The notes beneath the pieces were generated by a model that saw only the letters and a program-made list of their open reading frames with translations, did not search any database and had not been told where the DNA came from. The position numbers and the translations under genes were made by a program. A DNA stretch of 64,000 nt, taken from NCBI GenBank assembly GCA_964552765.1, contig CAZKIA010000001.1:62001-126000 (forward strand), written 5' to 3'. Shown one piece after another: positions 35,814 through 44,217 of this stretch. The first letter of the stretch is position 1, and each line of letters begins with the position of its first letter. The DNA is from JAPUDQ01 sp964552765. Lineage in GTDB: Bacteria; Patescibacteriota; Saccharimonadia; Saccharimonadales; Saccharimonadaceae.

Positions 35814-36287
35814 CTATATTGTTTCAATCAACCGCTCATCCACCAGCCGCCGCAACGCTTCTTCGATAAAATCATCAAAGTAAAATCCTACGAATTTCTT
35901 ATGAAGTAACTCATCGAGGGTTATCCATCGATACGATTGATGCTCGTAACTCAAGTTAACCTCTGATGTTGTTACCTGCGCAAGGTAGAGTCGCTTTTCA
36001 ACGACAGTACCGACACCCGCAACGACAGTCCTCGCCCGATACACCTCGCGAAGTTCAGATAGCGGTATATCGATACCAGTCTCTTCACGCGTTTCTCGCT
36101 GCGCGCCTTCGTCGGGTGTCTCATTTTCTTTAACAATTCCGCCTGGTAAATCCGAGGTATGTGAAAGATACGGATATTTAGTGTGTTCGCCAATCTTTAG
36201 GAGGAGGATGCGGTTGTCAGGGTTAATAAGTAGGCACTTTGCTACGTACCCCTTAACATCATGATTTGATTGTACCGATCCGTCCAC
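35814..36287 (-). CDS. Nudix hydrolase
   Basis: 157 residues with a complete Nudix box, GGIVKENETPDEGAQRETREETGI in two pieces GGIVKENETPDEGA and QRETREETGI. It hydrolyses a nucleoside diphosphate linked to some moiety; substrate unknown. The start appears to be GTG 36287, three bases after the ppa stop, so the two genes form a pair; a Nudix enzyme releasing pyrophosphate-related products next to pyrophosphatase is a plausible link. Confidence 0.88.
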   Translation of the reverse strand: MDGSVQSNHDVKGYVAKCLLINPDNRILLLKIGEHTKYPYLSHTSDLPGGIVKENETPDEGAQRETREETGIDIPLSELREVYRARTVVAGVGTVVEKRLYLAQVTTSEVNLSYEHQSYRWITLDELLHKKFVGFYFDDFIEEALRRLVDERLIETI

Positions 36288-36290
36288 GTG

Positions 36291-36824
36291 CTAGTTGTTC
36301 GATTCGTAGCGCTCAATGCATTGTTTAATAATCGATTTCGCCTCATCAGCATCACCCCAGCCAAGCACCTTGGTGCTACCTGGTTTTTTGAGGTCTTTAT
36401 AATGCATAAAATGATGCTCAATTTTTTGCTTCCAGCGACCATGCAAGTCTGATAGCGACTGTATGGCATTATCAGTATTTCGATCATCTTCAGGTACGCA
36501 GATAATCTTGTCATCTACTTCCCCGTCATCCTCAAACTTCAGCACAGCAATAACCTTTGCCTTCAAAAATACACCCGTCGGGATAGGGTCATTGGTAAGA
36601 ACAAGGGTATCGAGTTCATCGCCATCCTCATCAAGTGTTGCCGGAATAAAACCATAGTTCACAGGCTTAGCAAAGATACTTGGTTCAACACGATCAAGCT
36701 CAAAAGCCGCCACGTGACGGTTCCATTCAATCTTTAGTGTTGACCATTTCGGTATTTCAATAACAGTATTAATAACACCCGCTTCGATATCACCAGGTGT
36801 CAGGACTTTATTAAAATCAGGCAT
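36291..36824 (-). CDS. ppa: Inorganic pyrophosphatase, family I
   Basis: 177 residues. The active-site region reads NYGFIPATLDEDGDELDTLVL, in two pieces NYGFIPATLDEDG and DELDTLVL, supplying the metal-binding aspartates; KFEDDGEVDDKIICVP follows. It hydrolyses pyrophosphate and pulls biosynthetic reactions forward. Shine-Dalgarno AGGAG is about 7 bases before ATG 36824. Confidence 0.94.
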   Translation of the reverse strand: MPDFNKVLTPGDIEAGVINTVIEIPKWSTLKIEWNRHVAAFELDRVEPSIFAKPVNYGFIPATLDEDGDELDTLVLTNDPIPTGVFLKAKVIAVLKFEDDGEVDDKIICVPEDDRNTDNAIQSLSDLHGRWKQKIEHHFMHYKDLKKPGSTKVLGWGDADEAKSIIKQCIERYESNN

Positions 36825-36927
36825 GACTATCTCCTACTTTTATCTATTTTCGTATTCCCTACCAGTATATCACCTGTCAATCGTATCTTCACAGTACGAA
36901 TCGTCAGTAGGATGATATACTAACCCC

Positions 36928-37620
36928 ATGCTTATCATTGCCCATAGAGGATCACGCGGTACTCATCCTGAAAACACTATACCCGCTCTGCGTGAAGGAG
37001 TCGCCTCAGGTGCCGACATGATCGAATTTGACGTACGCCTCACACGTGATGGTGAACTGGTGCTTTTTCATGACTTCCACCTCTACCGTACACACAAAAA
37101 AGCTAACATTATCCGTACGCTTACCTTATCAGAGCTGCAAAAACGTACCGCCGGAAGTGAATACCCTATCGTTACATTGCGACAAGCTCTCAAAGAGTGT
37201 GGCGGTAAAATATTTATTAATATCGAAGTTAAAGACCGTGGGTCAGGCCGCAAAACGATAGAGTTCCTCCTCGAGCACCACAAACATATGATAAAAAACA
37301 TTATGATATCATCATTTTCTCTTCGTGAATTAGCCGCGGTACGATCACGTAGTAACAGTATTGCTCTTGGTTACCTCCAGCATATCAACCCCTTCGCTTT
37401 TCTTGCCTTTGAGCGGACACTACATCTTAGTGCAGTCGGCTTTCACCGCCTCCATGCACCATCGCTCGCGATTCAAGCAGCACACAAATTAGATATGCTC
37501 ACCTATGCTTATACCGTTAATCGTGGTGATGCCATCGCACAACTTGCCCAAAAAGACATCGATGCGGTTGTCACTGACTATCCACGAAAATTTGCCTCAT
37601 CCCTGCGTACGCATCGCTAG
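36928..37620 (+). CDS. Glycerophosphodiester phosphodiesterase
   Basis: 230 residues, GDPD TIM barrel: IAHRGSRGTHPENTIPALRE, IEFDVRLTRDGELVLFHD and a metal-ligand segment INIEVKDR. It releases glycerol 3-phosphate from deacylated phospholipids; no signal peptide, so a cytoplasmic lipid-salvage role is likely. A TATACT lies 6 bases before ATG 36928 without Shine-Dalgarno. It converges on trxB with adjacent stops. Confidence 0.92.
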   Translation: MLIIAHRGSRGTHPENTIPALREGVASGADMIEFDVRLTRDGELVLFHDFHLYRTHKKANIIRTLTLSELQKRTAGSEYPIVTLRQALKECGGKIFINIEVKDRGSGRKTIEFLLEHHKHMIKNIMISSFSLRELAAVRSRSNSIALGYLQHINPFAFLAFERTLHLSAVGFHRLHAPSLAIQAAHKLDMLTYAYTVNRGDAIAQLAQKDIDAVVTDYPRKFASSLRTHR

Positions 37621-38580
37621 CTACACGCTTGCCGCGCGGGCGTGCTCATCGAGATACTCGCGGATCTTGAGCGCAGCCGTTGCACCCTCACCAACCGCAC
37701 TAGCAATCTGTGCTGTCGCACCATTTCTGACGTCACCACTCGCAAATACGCCTGGCATCGTCGTCCGAAGCTCGCTATCCGTCTTTACCATACCGATTTC
37801 ATCTAGCTCAACCGCCGAATCTTTCAAGAAACCGGTATTTGGCAGTAGCCCTACAAAGATAAATACTCCATCAACGTCAAAGACAACTGGCTTACCGTCA
37901 TGTGTCCCTTTCACCCGGGATACCGTTTTGCCATCTGTCGAGACAATTTCATCAGTGGTCGTCGCAAGGTGCACGGTGATCTTTCCCTCGGCTACTGCCT
38001 TATCAAGCTCGCGCTGCAATACATCACTCGCACGAATACTGGATCGAACAAGCAAATCAATATGCGAAGCAAACTTAGTCAAAAATAATGCTTCTTGGAT
38101 TGCAGAGTTTCCACCACCTACCACTGCTAATCTTTTATCGCGATAAAATGCTCCATCGCATGTCGCACAGTAATGTACACCTCGCCCATATAGCTCTGCC
38201 TCACCAGGTACACCAATTTTCTTGTAGTCTGAACCCGTCGCAATCAAAACTGCACGAGCCTTGAGTGTCCCATCCATTAGTGTTTCAATTTCTTTATAGT
38301 TACCACGATCAATAATACTTGTTACTTCACCATACCGTATATCAGCCCCAAAACGCTTGGCTTGTTTTTCAAGTTGCTCGGCAAGCTTAAGCCCTTCGAT
38401 GCCATCGGCAAAGCCTGGATAGTTGTCAACCCAGTCGGTTGTGGCAGCTAGACCTCCGACGACACCCCGCTCGAGTAATACTGTATCAATATCCTCGCGT
38501 GTCGTATAGACAGCCGCGCACAGCGCACTTGGCCCTGCACCGATCATGATTACGTCGTGTAGTGTGTCGTCTTTTTCCAT
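37621..38580 (-). CDS. trxB: Thioredoxin reductase
   Basis: 319 residues. FAD-binding GAGPSALCAAVYTTRE, redox-active CATCDG in the NADPH domain, GGGNSA, and ASGDVRNG near the C-terminus. It reduces thioredoxin or the nearby glutaredoxin-like protein with NADPH. The adjacent glutaredoxin gene and the msrA/msrB pair suggest a thiol-repair network. Only a weak Shine-Dalgarno precedes ATG 38580. Confidence 0.94.
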   Translation of the reverse strand: MEKDDTLHDVIMIGAGPSALCAAVYTTREDIDTVLLERGVVGGLAATTDWVDNYPGFADGIEGLKLAEQLEKQAKRFGADIRYGEVTSIIDRGNYKEIETLMDGTLKARAVLIATGSDYKKIGVPGEAELYGRGVHYCATCDGAFYRDKRLAVVGGGNSAIQEALFLTKFASHIDLLVRSSIRASDVLQRELDKAVAEGKITVHLATTTDEIVSTDGKTVSRVKGTHDGKPVVFDVDGVFIFVGLLPNTGFLKDSAVELDEIGMVKTDSELRTTMPGVFASGDVRNGATAQIASAVGEGATAALKIREYLDEHARAASV

Positions 38581-38623
38581 AGTTTCCGCCGTTTAAAAAT
38601 GTTACGTAGTATAAATATAAATC

Positions 38624-38658
38624 TTCAGTTTACAGTTTACAATTCACAATTTACAGTA
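38624..38658. repeat. Degenerate tandem heptanucleotide repeat, 5 units
   Basis: Units TTCAGTT, TACAGTT, TACAATT, CACAATT and TACAGTA are head to tail in the trxB-grx gap (38581-38769). That 190-base gap otherwise holds a second heptad cluster and AT-rich sequence. Confidence 0.75.
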
Positions 38659-38711
38659 AGTTATCAATTCTCATTGATCAAACAAATCGCAGATTACTCA
38701 AAATATTTTTG

Positions 38712-38767
38712 ACACCTGATACCTGTTACCTCATTGTAAATTGAAAAATGCGAACTGCGAACTGTTT
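38712..38767. repeat. Degenerate tandem heptanucleotide repeat, about 8 units
   Basis: Units keep a seven-base register while the motif drifts: ACACCTG, ATACCTG, TTACCTC, ATTGTAA, ATTGAAA, AATGCGA, ACTGCGA, ACTGTTT. It ends directly at the glutaredoxin stop codon. Confidence 0.65.
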
Positions 38768-38769
38768 AT

Positions 38770-39021
38770 CTAGGCAACTGCCGCCATAAGCGCCCCAGGG
38801 TTCCAGCCAACACTAGCCACCTGCTCTTCACCCGACTCATCTGTCACTGTCACCACAGGTACGGTACATGCACCGCTCCGGGCAATAATCGCCTGTTCAG
38901 CCTCTGGGTCTTCATCGATATTAACGACCCGGTAGGTTTTACCCTTCATATCAAGGAGCCGTTTCACTTGGACGCAGTACGCACAGGTCGTCCGCGTATA
39001 GACGGTAATTTCTTTTGACAT
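38770..39021 (-). CDS. Glutaredoxin-like (NrdH/Grx) thiol-disulfide protein
   Basis: 83 residues, thioredoxin fold: VYTRTTCAYCVQVKRLL with a CAYC active site and a cis-proline in CTVPVV. It probably passes electrons from TrxB to ribonucleotide reductase or other targets. ATG 39021 is chosen from the family start, with AAAGGGGG 10 bases upstream and a promoter (-35 TTGTAC, 16-base spacer, -10 TATAAT at 39050-39055). Confidence 0.88.
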   Translation of the reverse strand: MSKEITVYTRTTCAYCVQVKRLLDMKGKTYRVVNIDEDPEAEQAIIARSGACTVPVVTVTDESGEEQVASVGWNPGALMAAVA

Positions 39022-39052
39022 TTTTCTATAACCCCCTTTGTCACTATCCATT

Positions 39053-39087
39053 ATATAGCGTATAAGTATAAGTACAATACGCTATAT
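39053..39087. repeat. Inverted repeat overlapping the glutaredoxin promoter
   Basis: ATATAGCGTAT (39053-39063) and ATACGCTATAT (39077-39087) are perfect 11-base arms with a 13-base loop. On the minus strand the arms span the spacer and -10 of the glutaredoxin promoter, so it may be an operator; it could also be the 3' structure of the FKBP transcript. Confidence 0.55.
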
Positions 39088-39111
39088 ATTGTGTTTTTTA
39101 GTACAATCGCG

Positions 39112-39684
39112 TTATTTAACGGACTTAACTTCGACAATAAACGTCAATGGGCCAGTCGGTGAGCCCATTCCGTTATCAACACTACCGTAGGCCTTGTCGG
39201 CAGGAATAATGAGTTTATAGACACCTCCCTCTTTCGTACCAGTCAGGCCTTCAGTCCATCCCTTGATTACTCCCGTTAGTGGAAAATCAATTGGTGTCGT
39301 TGTGCCATTTTTGTTGGTACTATCAAAGATTTTGCCATCAGCCGACCAGCCAAAATAATTAGCATTAATCGTTGAAGTGGCGGCGACATCCTTGCCAGTA
39401 CCCGGAACAAGTTCTTCGACTTTTAATTCGGTGACGCTGGCAGCATCAAATGGCGCGGCACTATAGCCATCGAGCGGCCGTAAGGTTTTCTTTGTCTCTT
39501 CTTGTTGTTTGCGATACTCTTCAATCATCTTCGCCTGATCGATTTCCGCCTGAGATTTCACCGGTGTATTGGCGGCTGGCAACATAAATATAAAAAACGA
39601 ACCAATCGTACCGACTGCCATAACAATTGCTATCACCCATATCGCAATGCGCTGCGAACGACTCGTCGAGACTTCTGACGCCAT
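39112..39684 (-). CDS. Membrane-anchored FKBP-type peptidyl-prolyl isomerase
   Basis: 190 residues: one N-terminal signal-anchor helix (about 12-35), a Lys/Glu-rich stalk, and an FKBP domain (about 88-190) with GKIFDSTNKNG, GVIKGWTEGLTG and IPADKAYGS. It would fold proteins outside the cell membrane. Shine-Dalgarno AAGGAGG is 5 bases before ATG 39684. Confidence 0.9.
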   Translation of the reverse strand: MASEVSTSRSQRIAIWVIAIVMAVGTIGSFFIFMLPAANTPVKSQAEIDQAKMIEEYRKQQEETKKTLRPLDGYSAAPFDAASVTELKVEELVPGTGKDVAATSTINANYFGWSADGKIFDSTNKNGTTTPIDFPLTGVIKGWTEGLTGTKEGGVYKLIIPADKAYGSVDNGMGSPTGPLTFIVEVKSVK

Positions 39685-39726
39685 AGAACCTCCTTCAGTA
39701 ATATATCTCGCTATAGTATATCAGCT

Positions 39727-41496
39727 CTAGCCAGCAATATCGAACCGTTTCAGTGACTTTTTATCATCATTCTGCAAGCTAAGCAGCTGAGCATAAATGC
39801 CGTCAGTCTCGGCCAACTCTCCAGGAGAACCGATCTCATCGACTCGACCATTTTTAAGCGTGATGATTCGATCAACATGCGCAATCGTGCTGAGCCGATG
39901 GGCAATAATCAGTGTAGTACGCCCTTTCATGAGACGATCAAGAGCCTGCTGGACAAGCTTTTCAGAACGGCTATCAAGGCTACTCGTTGCTTCATCGAGA
40001 ATAAGAATCGGTGCGTCTTTCAGAATTGCACGGGCGATCGCAATACGCTGTTTTTGGCCACCGCTCAATTTGATGCCGCGCTCTCCTATCTCTGTATCAA
40101 GGCCATGCTCAAGCTTATCAATGAACTCCATCGCATTAGCGGCCTTTGCAGCGGCTATAATTGCCTTGTCTTTGATGTCGGGATTTGCATAGACGATATT
40201 CTCGCGTATCGTTCCACTAAAGAGCGCGGGATCCTGAAATACCACGGCGATATTTTCTCGCAAACTCGTCTGCGTCACACTATCAATCGGCGTACCGTCG
40301 ATAATAATCTGCCCCGAGTTTGGATCATACAAACGCAGAAGCAGGCTTGTAATTGTCGTCTTGCCCTCGCCACTTTCACCAACAAGGGCAACCTTTTCAC
40401 CTGGTTTGACCTCAAACGATATATTGTGTAGAACGTCCTCGCCCTTACTATAGCCAAATGAGACGTCATCATAGGTGACAATCGCTTTCTTGACGCGAAG
40501 TGCGGGAGCGTGGCTACGATCAGCAACGCTCGGTATTGTCTCCATGACTGCAAAGAAGTCTTTTGAGCCAGCGATGGCTTTTTGAGTATTATCGACAATG
40601 AAACTCATATTAAATATAGGAAAGCGCATCATACTAACAAGCTGTACCAGCAAGACCATTTCTCCTAGGGTAAACTGCCCTCTCGCTGTCTGCACAAACA
40701 AATACGCAAAGATCGCAAAAAATATCACATTTAAGGCAAGGCGACGCACCATATCCATATTGTGCCAGTAGCGTGACTGCTTATAGGTTATATCCACTGT
40801 ATGCTGAAAGTGTCGTTCGAAATGTCGAAACTCTAACTGCTCTTGGATAAAACTCTTCACTACACGGATCTGAGCAATCACTTCCGCAAAACGCCCACTG
40901 GCAAGATCGGTGGCAAGGTTTTTCTCATCCTGCCATTTCTGCCATTTTTTACTCGTGAGAGCCGTCAACCACATAAATATCGGATACAAGACAAAGAGCA
41001 GTAACGCCAATTCCCAGCTGTATATCAAAACAATAATAAGCGTCAGTATCATTGTCAAAAACATCTGGAAGAAGTTATTCGCAAACATATTTGCAAACTG
41101 TGTCACTTCAAAAATCGTACGATTGAGACGGTTGATGATGGTACCCGTCAGTTCTTCATCATAATAACTCTGTGGCATCGCCAGGAGGTGCCGATAGTAA
41201 CGCTCGCTTAGTTGTTTTTTAAGCTTAGCGCTCATAATATCGCCCAGGTATCCACCCCAGTTAGTAAATAGTGTATTTGCTGCATCAACAACAAATAACC
41301 AAACAGCGATCCACAATGCACCAGTCACATCGGCCTGGCCCGACTTGAGCGATGCCACGATAAGATCGGTTGCTTCTTTTACTAAAAATGGCGTTGCCAG
41401 TGCGGTCACACTCATTAATACCGAGAAAAATGTAATACCGGCATAGTACGGCCATAGGTTGCGTGCGTAGCCGAGCACGCGAAATAATATCTTCAT
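39727..41496 (-). CDS. ABC exporter, half-transporter (MsbA/MdlB-like)
   Basis: 589 residues: six membrane helices (about 15-310) and one ATPase domain with Walker A GESGEGKTT, signature LSGGQKQR, Walker B ILILDEATS and the switch histidine in IIAHRLST. It probably works as a homodimer exporting lipid or drug. Walker A is slightly unusual (Glu where Gly or Ser is common) but has the Lys-Thr. A CATAAT lies 8 bases before ATG 41496; a 21-codon open frame lies just upstream. Confidence 0.92.
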   Translation of the reverse strand: MKILFRVLGYARNLWPYYAGITFFSVLMSVTALATPFLVKEATDLIVASLKSGQADVTGALWIAVWLFVVDAANTLFTNWGGYLGDIMSAKLKKQLSERYYRHLLAMPQSYYDEELTGTIINRLNRTIFEVTQFANMFANNFFQMFLTMILTLIIVLIYSWELALLLFVLYPIFMWLTALTSKKWQKWQDEKNLATDLASGRFAEVIAQIRVVKSFIQEQLEFRHFERHFQHTVDITYKQSRYWHNMDMVRRLALNVIFFAIFAYLFVQTARGQFTLGEMVLLVQLVSMMRFPIFNMSFIVDNTQKAIAGSKDFFAVMETIPSVADRSHAPALRVKKAIVTYDDVSFGYSKGEDVLHNISFEVKPGEKVALVGESGEGKTTITSLLLRLYDPNSGQIIIDGTPIDSVTQTSLRENIAVVFQDPALFSGTIRENIVYANPDIKDKAIIAAAKAANAMEFIDKLEHGLDTEIGERGIKLSGGQKQRIAIARAILKDAPILILDEATSSLDSRSEKLVQQALDRLMKGRTTLIIAHRLSTIAHVDRIITLKNGRVDEIGSPGELAETDGIYAQLLSLQNDDKKSLKRFDIAG

Positions 41497-41527
41497 CGTC
41501 TAGTATTATGACAAAGTATGGTGGCAT

Positions 41528-41593
41528 TTACCATAAGAGAACGTCACCATGTATGGTGACGCCTCCCCAAAAGGGTGTGGTAATTGCCCACAT
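41528..41593 (-). CDS. Possible 21-residue leader peptide upstream of the ABC exporter
   Basis: ATG 41593 has AAGGAG 4-5 bases upstream and opens a 21-codon frame ending 31 bases before the exporter ATG. The peptide MWAITTPFW.. has three tryptophans. The frame contains the perfect palindrome GTCACCAT (41543-41550) / ATGGTGAC (41553-41560). It may be a regulatory leader peptide, or the hairpin alone may matter. The 167-base gap between the exporter and the P-type ATPase otherwise shows nothing. Confidence 0.35.
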   Translation of the reverse strand: MWAITTPFWGGVTIHGDVLLW

Positions 41594-41663
41594 GTCTCTC
41601 CTTTTGTATGTTCTATGCTACTGCCCTCTTACTTTCGAAACCGTTAGCAAATTCACATTTTTG

Positions 41664-44162
41664 CTATTGCATGTGTTTGGTTGTGTGGAAAATAATACGC
41701 CGCAGAGGAACTGTCACGAGTGTGATAGCGATAGCAATACTAAATGTGATAAATGCCTCATACATTGTAATCGGTGCAAAATGGAATAAATCACGCACAG
41801 GAGCGATACCATATACAATCGCCAGCGCTACGGCTACGAGTGCAATGATGACAGCCAGCGCGTTAATCTTGCCATCGCCAAAGGCGTGCTTCACAACTCG
41901 CCCACCCGATATAACCAGTATCAGCATGACGTTCGTCAGTATTATCATCAAGAATGTAATAGCCCGAGCTTTATCATCTGACCATCCCCAGTCCAGCATC
42001 AGCCAATGACCCGCTACGATCACCGCCGATATGAATAGTCCTGTTATTGCACTAAGGAGCACCATCGCGCGACTAAATAGGGCTGATCCAAGTTCGCGGG
42101 GTGGCCGCTGCATCGCATCTGGCTCTTCATCCTCTCCCTCAAATATAAGCGTACAACTTGGGTCAATCACAAACTCAATGAATACAATATGGATTGGTAA
42201 CAACACAAGCGACCATCCAAAGAAGACTGGTAGCAGGGACAATATGATAATCGGCATATGCACTGCAAGAATATAGATCATGGCTTTTTGTAAGTTTGCG
42301 AATATTCGTCTCCCTAGTCGTACACCTTGGACAATCGACGCAAAATTATCATCGAGCAAAACGATTGAGGCTGCCTCACGGGCAACATCCGTACCGCGCT
42401 GTCCCATCGCGATGCCGATATGCGCTGCCTTAAGCGCCGGAGCATCATTCACGCCATCGCCCGTCATGGCGACTACTTCACCATTTGTTTTTAGCGCATT
42501 GACAATCAAGAGTTTCTGAGCGGGGATGACACGACTAAAGATTGATGTTGTTTTGATTGCTTCGTCTCGCTCTGCTTCACTCATAGCCGCAAATTCATCG
42601 CCCGTTATAACCCGTTCACTATCAAGTCCGATAATACTTCCAATACGCCGTGCTGTCTCGGCATAATCTCCCGTAATCATAATCACCCGTATGCCTGCTT
42701 GACGACATAATGCTACGGCATCGGCTGCTTCTTTTCGGATAGGATCAGCTAGTGCGACCAGCCCAAGAAACTCATACTCATACCCGTCACGAGTTTTCGG
42801 TATATCTTTTCGGGGTATACCTTTAGCAACAGCCAATACACGCAAGCCTTGACCCGCAAGTTCTGTGACACGTTCTTTTAATGAATCAATCTGCCGCGGT
42901 GACAATGCGCATAATGCGTACACGACTTCAGGAGCACCTTTAAGTGCTACTCTCTGTTGCTTCTCCCCATTTCCCCACACATGCACGACAGACAATGACG
43001 ATTCCTCAAGCGGATATTCCTTGATGATCTTCATATCTTCGTAGATACTCTCAAAATTATCGCGAATGCTCTTACCAGCAGTAATAAATGCTTCTTCCAT
43101 TGGATCAAACGGCTTTTTCTGCGAGGCGAGCACGCCATAATCGATAACAACCGCATATGTAGGATCATTTGGTGAGAGCTCATTACCTTCATGATCGGTC
43201 ACATAGTCTACTCGCATCCGATTTTCTGTCAATGTGCCCGTCTTGTCAGTACACAGCACTGTTGCACTCCCAAGTGTCTCAATTGTTTGACTCTTACGGG
43301 TCAACACATTCTTTTTTGCCAACCGCCACGCTCCCAGTGCCATAAAGACAGTGAGAACGACAGGAAACTCTTCAGGTAGTATCGCAATTGATAATGTCAG
43401 CCCAGCCAAAAATCCATGGAGCAAATCGCCGCGCAACAACCAGTACATCAGAGCAAGCAATATCGATGCCGACACCGCCACAATCGCCAGGGTTTTGACG
43501 ACCCGATCAACCTCTTTTTTAAGGAGGGTCTTTTCACTCTTAATCGCATTGAGTGAGCTACCGATCTTGCCAATCTCAGTCTGCTCGCCAATGGCTGTTA
43601 CGACAGCCACACCATGGCCTTTGACTATCATCGAAGCCGAATATATTATTCCTTTTTTGTCATCCACATCCTTCGTATCATCCTTATCAACCGGCACCGA
43701 CTCACCCGTCAGCAACGACTCATCGGCCATGATATTTTCCGCCTCAGTCAGTCGCGCATCTGCCGGTACTCGTTCACCCTCAGATACCAAGAATACATCC
43801 CCCACTACTAATTCTCGACTTGGGATAATTCGGTGCTCACCATCACGTATCACATGACAGCTTGGACTTGCCAGGCTTCTTAGCGCTTCGAGTGCTTTTT
43901 CGGTTTTATTGTCCTGATATAACTCGATACCTATGATAACGAGAACCGAGACAAGCAATACAACTGCCTCAGTCTTGTCACCTAAAAGAAAATACACCAC
44001 GACAACTGATACCAGGAGAAATATCATTGGCTCGGTCAATACACCAATAATAATCTTTAGCAAACTTCGCTTTTCTCGATCAGGGAGCTCATTGTAGCCG
44101 TGAGATTTTTGCAACTCGACAGCTTCGGCAGTCGTAAGGCCTTGTGTGATATCGTTATTCAT
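41664..44162 (-). CDS. P-type cation-transporting ATPase (P2-like)
   Basis: 832 residues. Cation-ATPase N-terminal domain, actuator TGES, phosphorylation motif CTDKTGTLTEN, hinge TGDGVNDAPALKAAHIGIAM, and C-terminal helices. The ion-binding motif in helix 4 reads PEEFP instead of PEGLP of calcium and sodium/potassium pumps, so the ion is uncertain. A TATAAT lies 9 bases before ATG 44162. Confidence 0.92.
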   Translation of the reverse strand: MNNDITQGLTTAEAVELQKSHGYNELPDREKRSLLKIIIGVLTEPMIFLLVSVVVVYFLLGDKTEAVVLLVSVLVIIGIELYQDNKTEKALEALRSLASPSCHVIRDGEHRIIPSRELVVGDVFLVSEGERVPADARLTEAENIMADESLLTGESVPVDKDDTKDVDDKKGIIYSASMIVKGHGVAVVTAIGEQTEIGKIGSSLNAIKSEKTLLKKEVDRVVKTLAIVAVSASILLALMYWLLRGDLLHGFLAGLTLSIAILPEEFPVVLTVFMALGAWRLAKKNVLTRKSQTIETLGSATVLCTDKTGTLTENRMRVDYVTDHEGNELSPNDPTYAVVIDYGVLASQKKPFDPMEEAFITAGKSIRDNFESIYEDMKIIKEYPLEESSLSVVHVWGNGEKQQRVALKGAPEVVYALCALSPRQIDSLKERVTELAGQGLRVLAVAKGIPRKDIPKTRDGYEYEFLGLVALADPIRKEAADAVALCRQAGIRVIMITGDYAETARRIGSIIGLDSERVITGDEFAAMSEAERDEAIKTTSIFSRVIPAQKLLIVNALKTNGEVVAMTGDGVNDAPALKAAHIGIAMGQRGTDVAREAASIVLLDDNFASIVQGVRLGRRIFANLQKAMIYILAVHMPIIILSLLPVFFGWSLVLLPIHIVFIEFVIDPSCTLIFEGEDEEPDAMQRPPRELGSALFSRAMVLLSAITGLFISAVIVAGHWLMLDWGWSDDKARAITFLMIILTNVMLILVISGGRVVKHAFGDGKINALAVIIALVAVALAIVYGIAPVRDLFHFAPITMYEAFITFSIAIAITLVTVPLRRIIFHTTKHMQ

Positions 44163-44217
44163 CTATATGTAATTATAATGATAATGTCTTTAATACTCAA
44201 AAAATAACATAGCTCCG

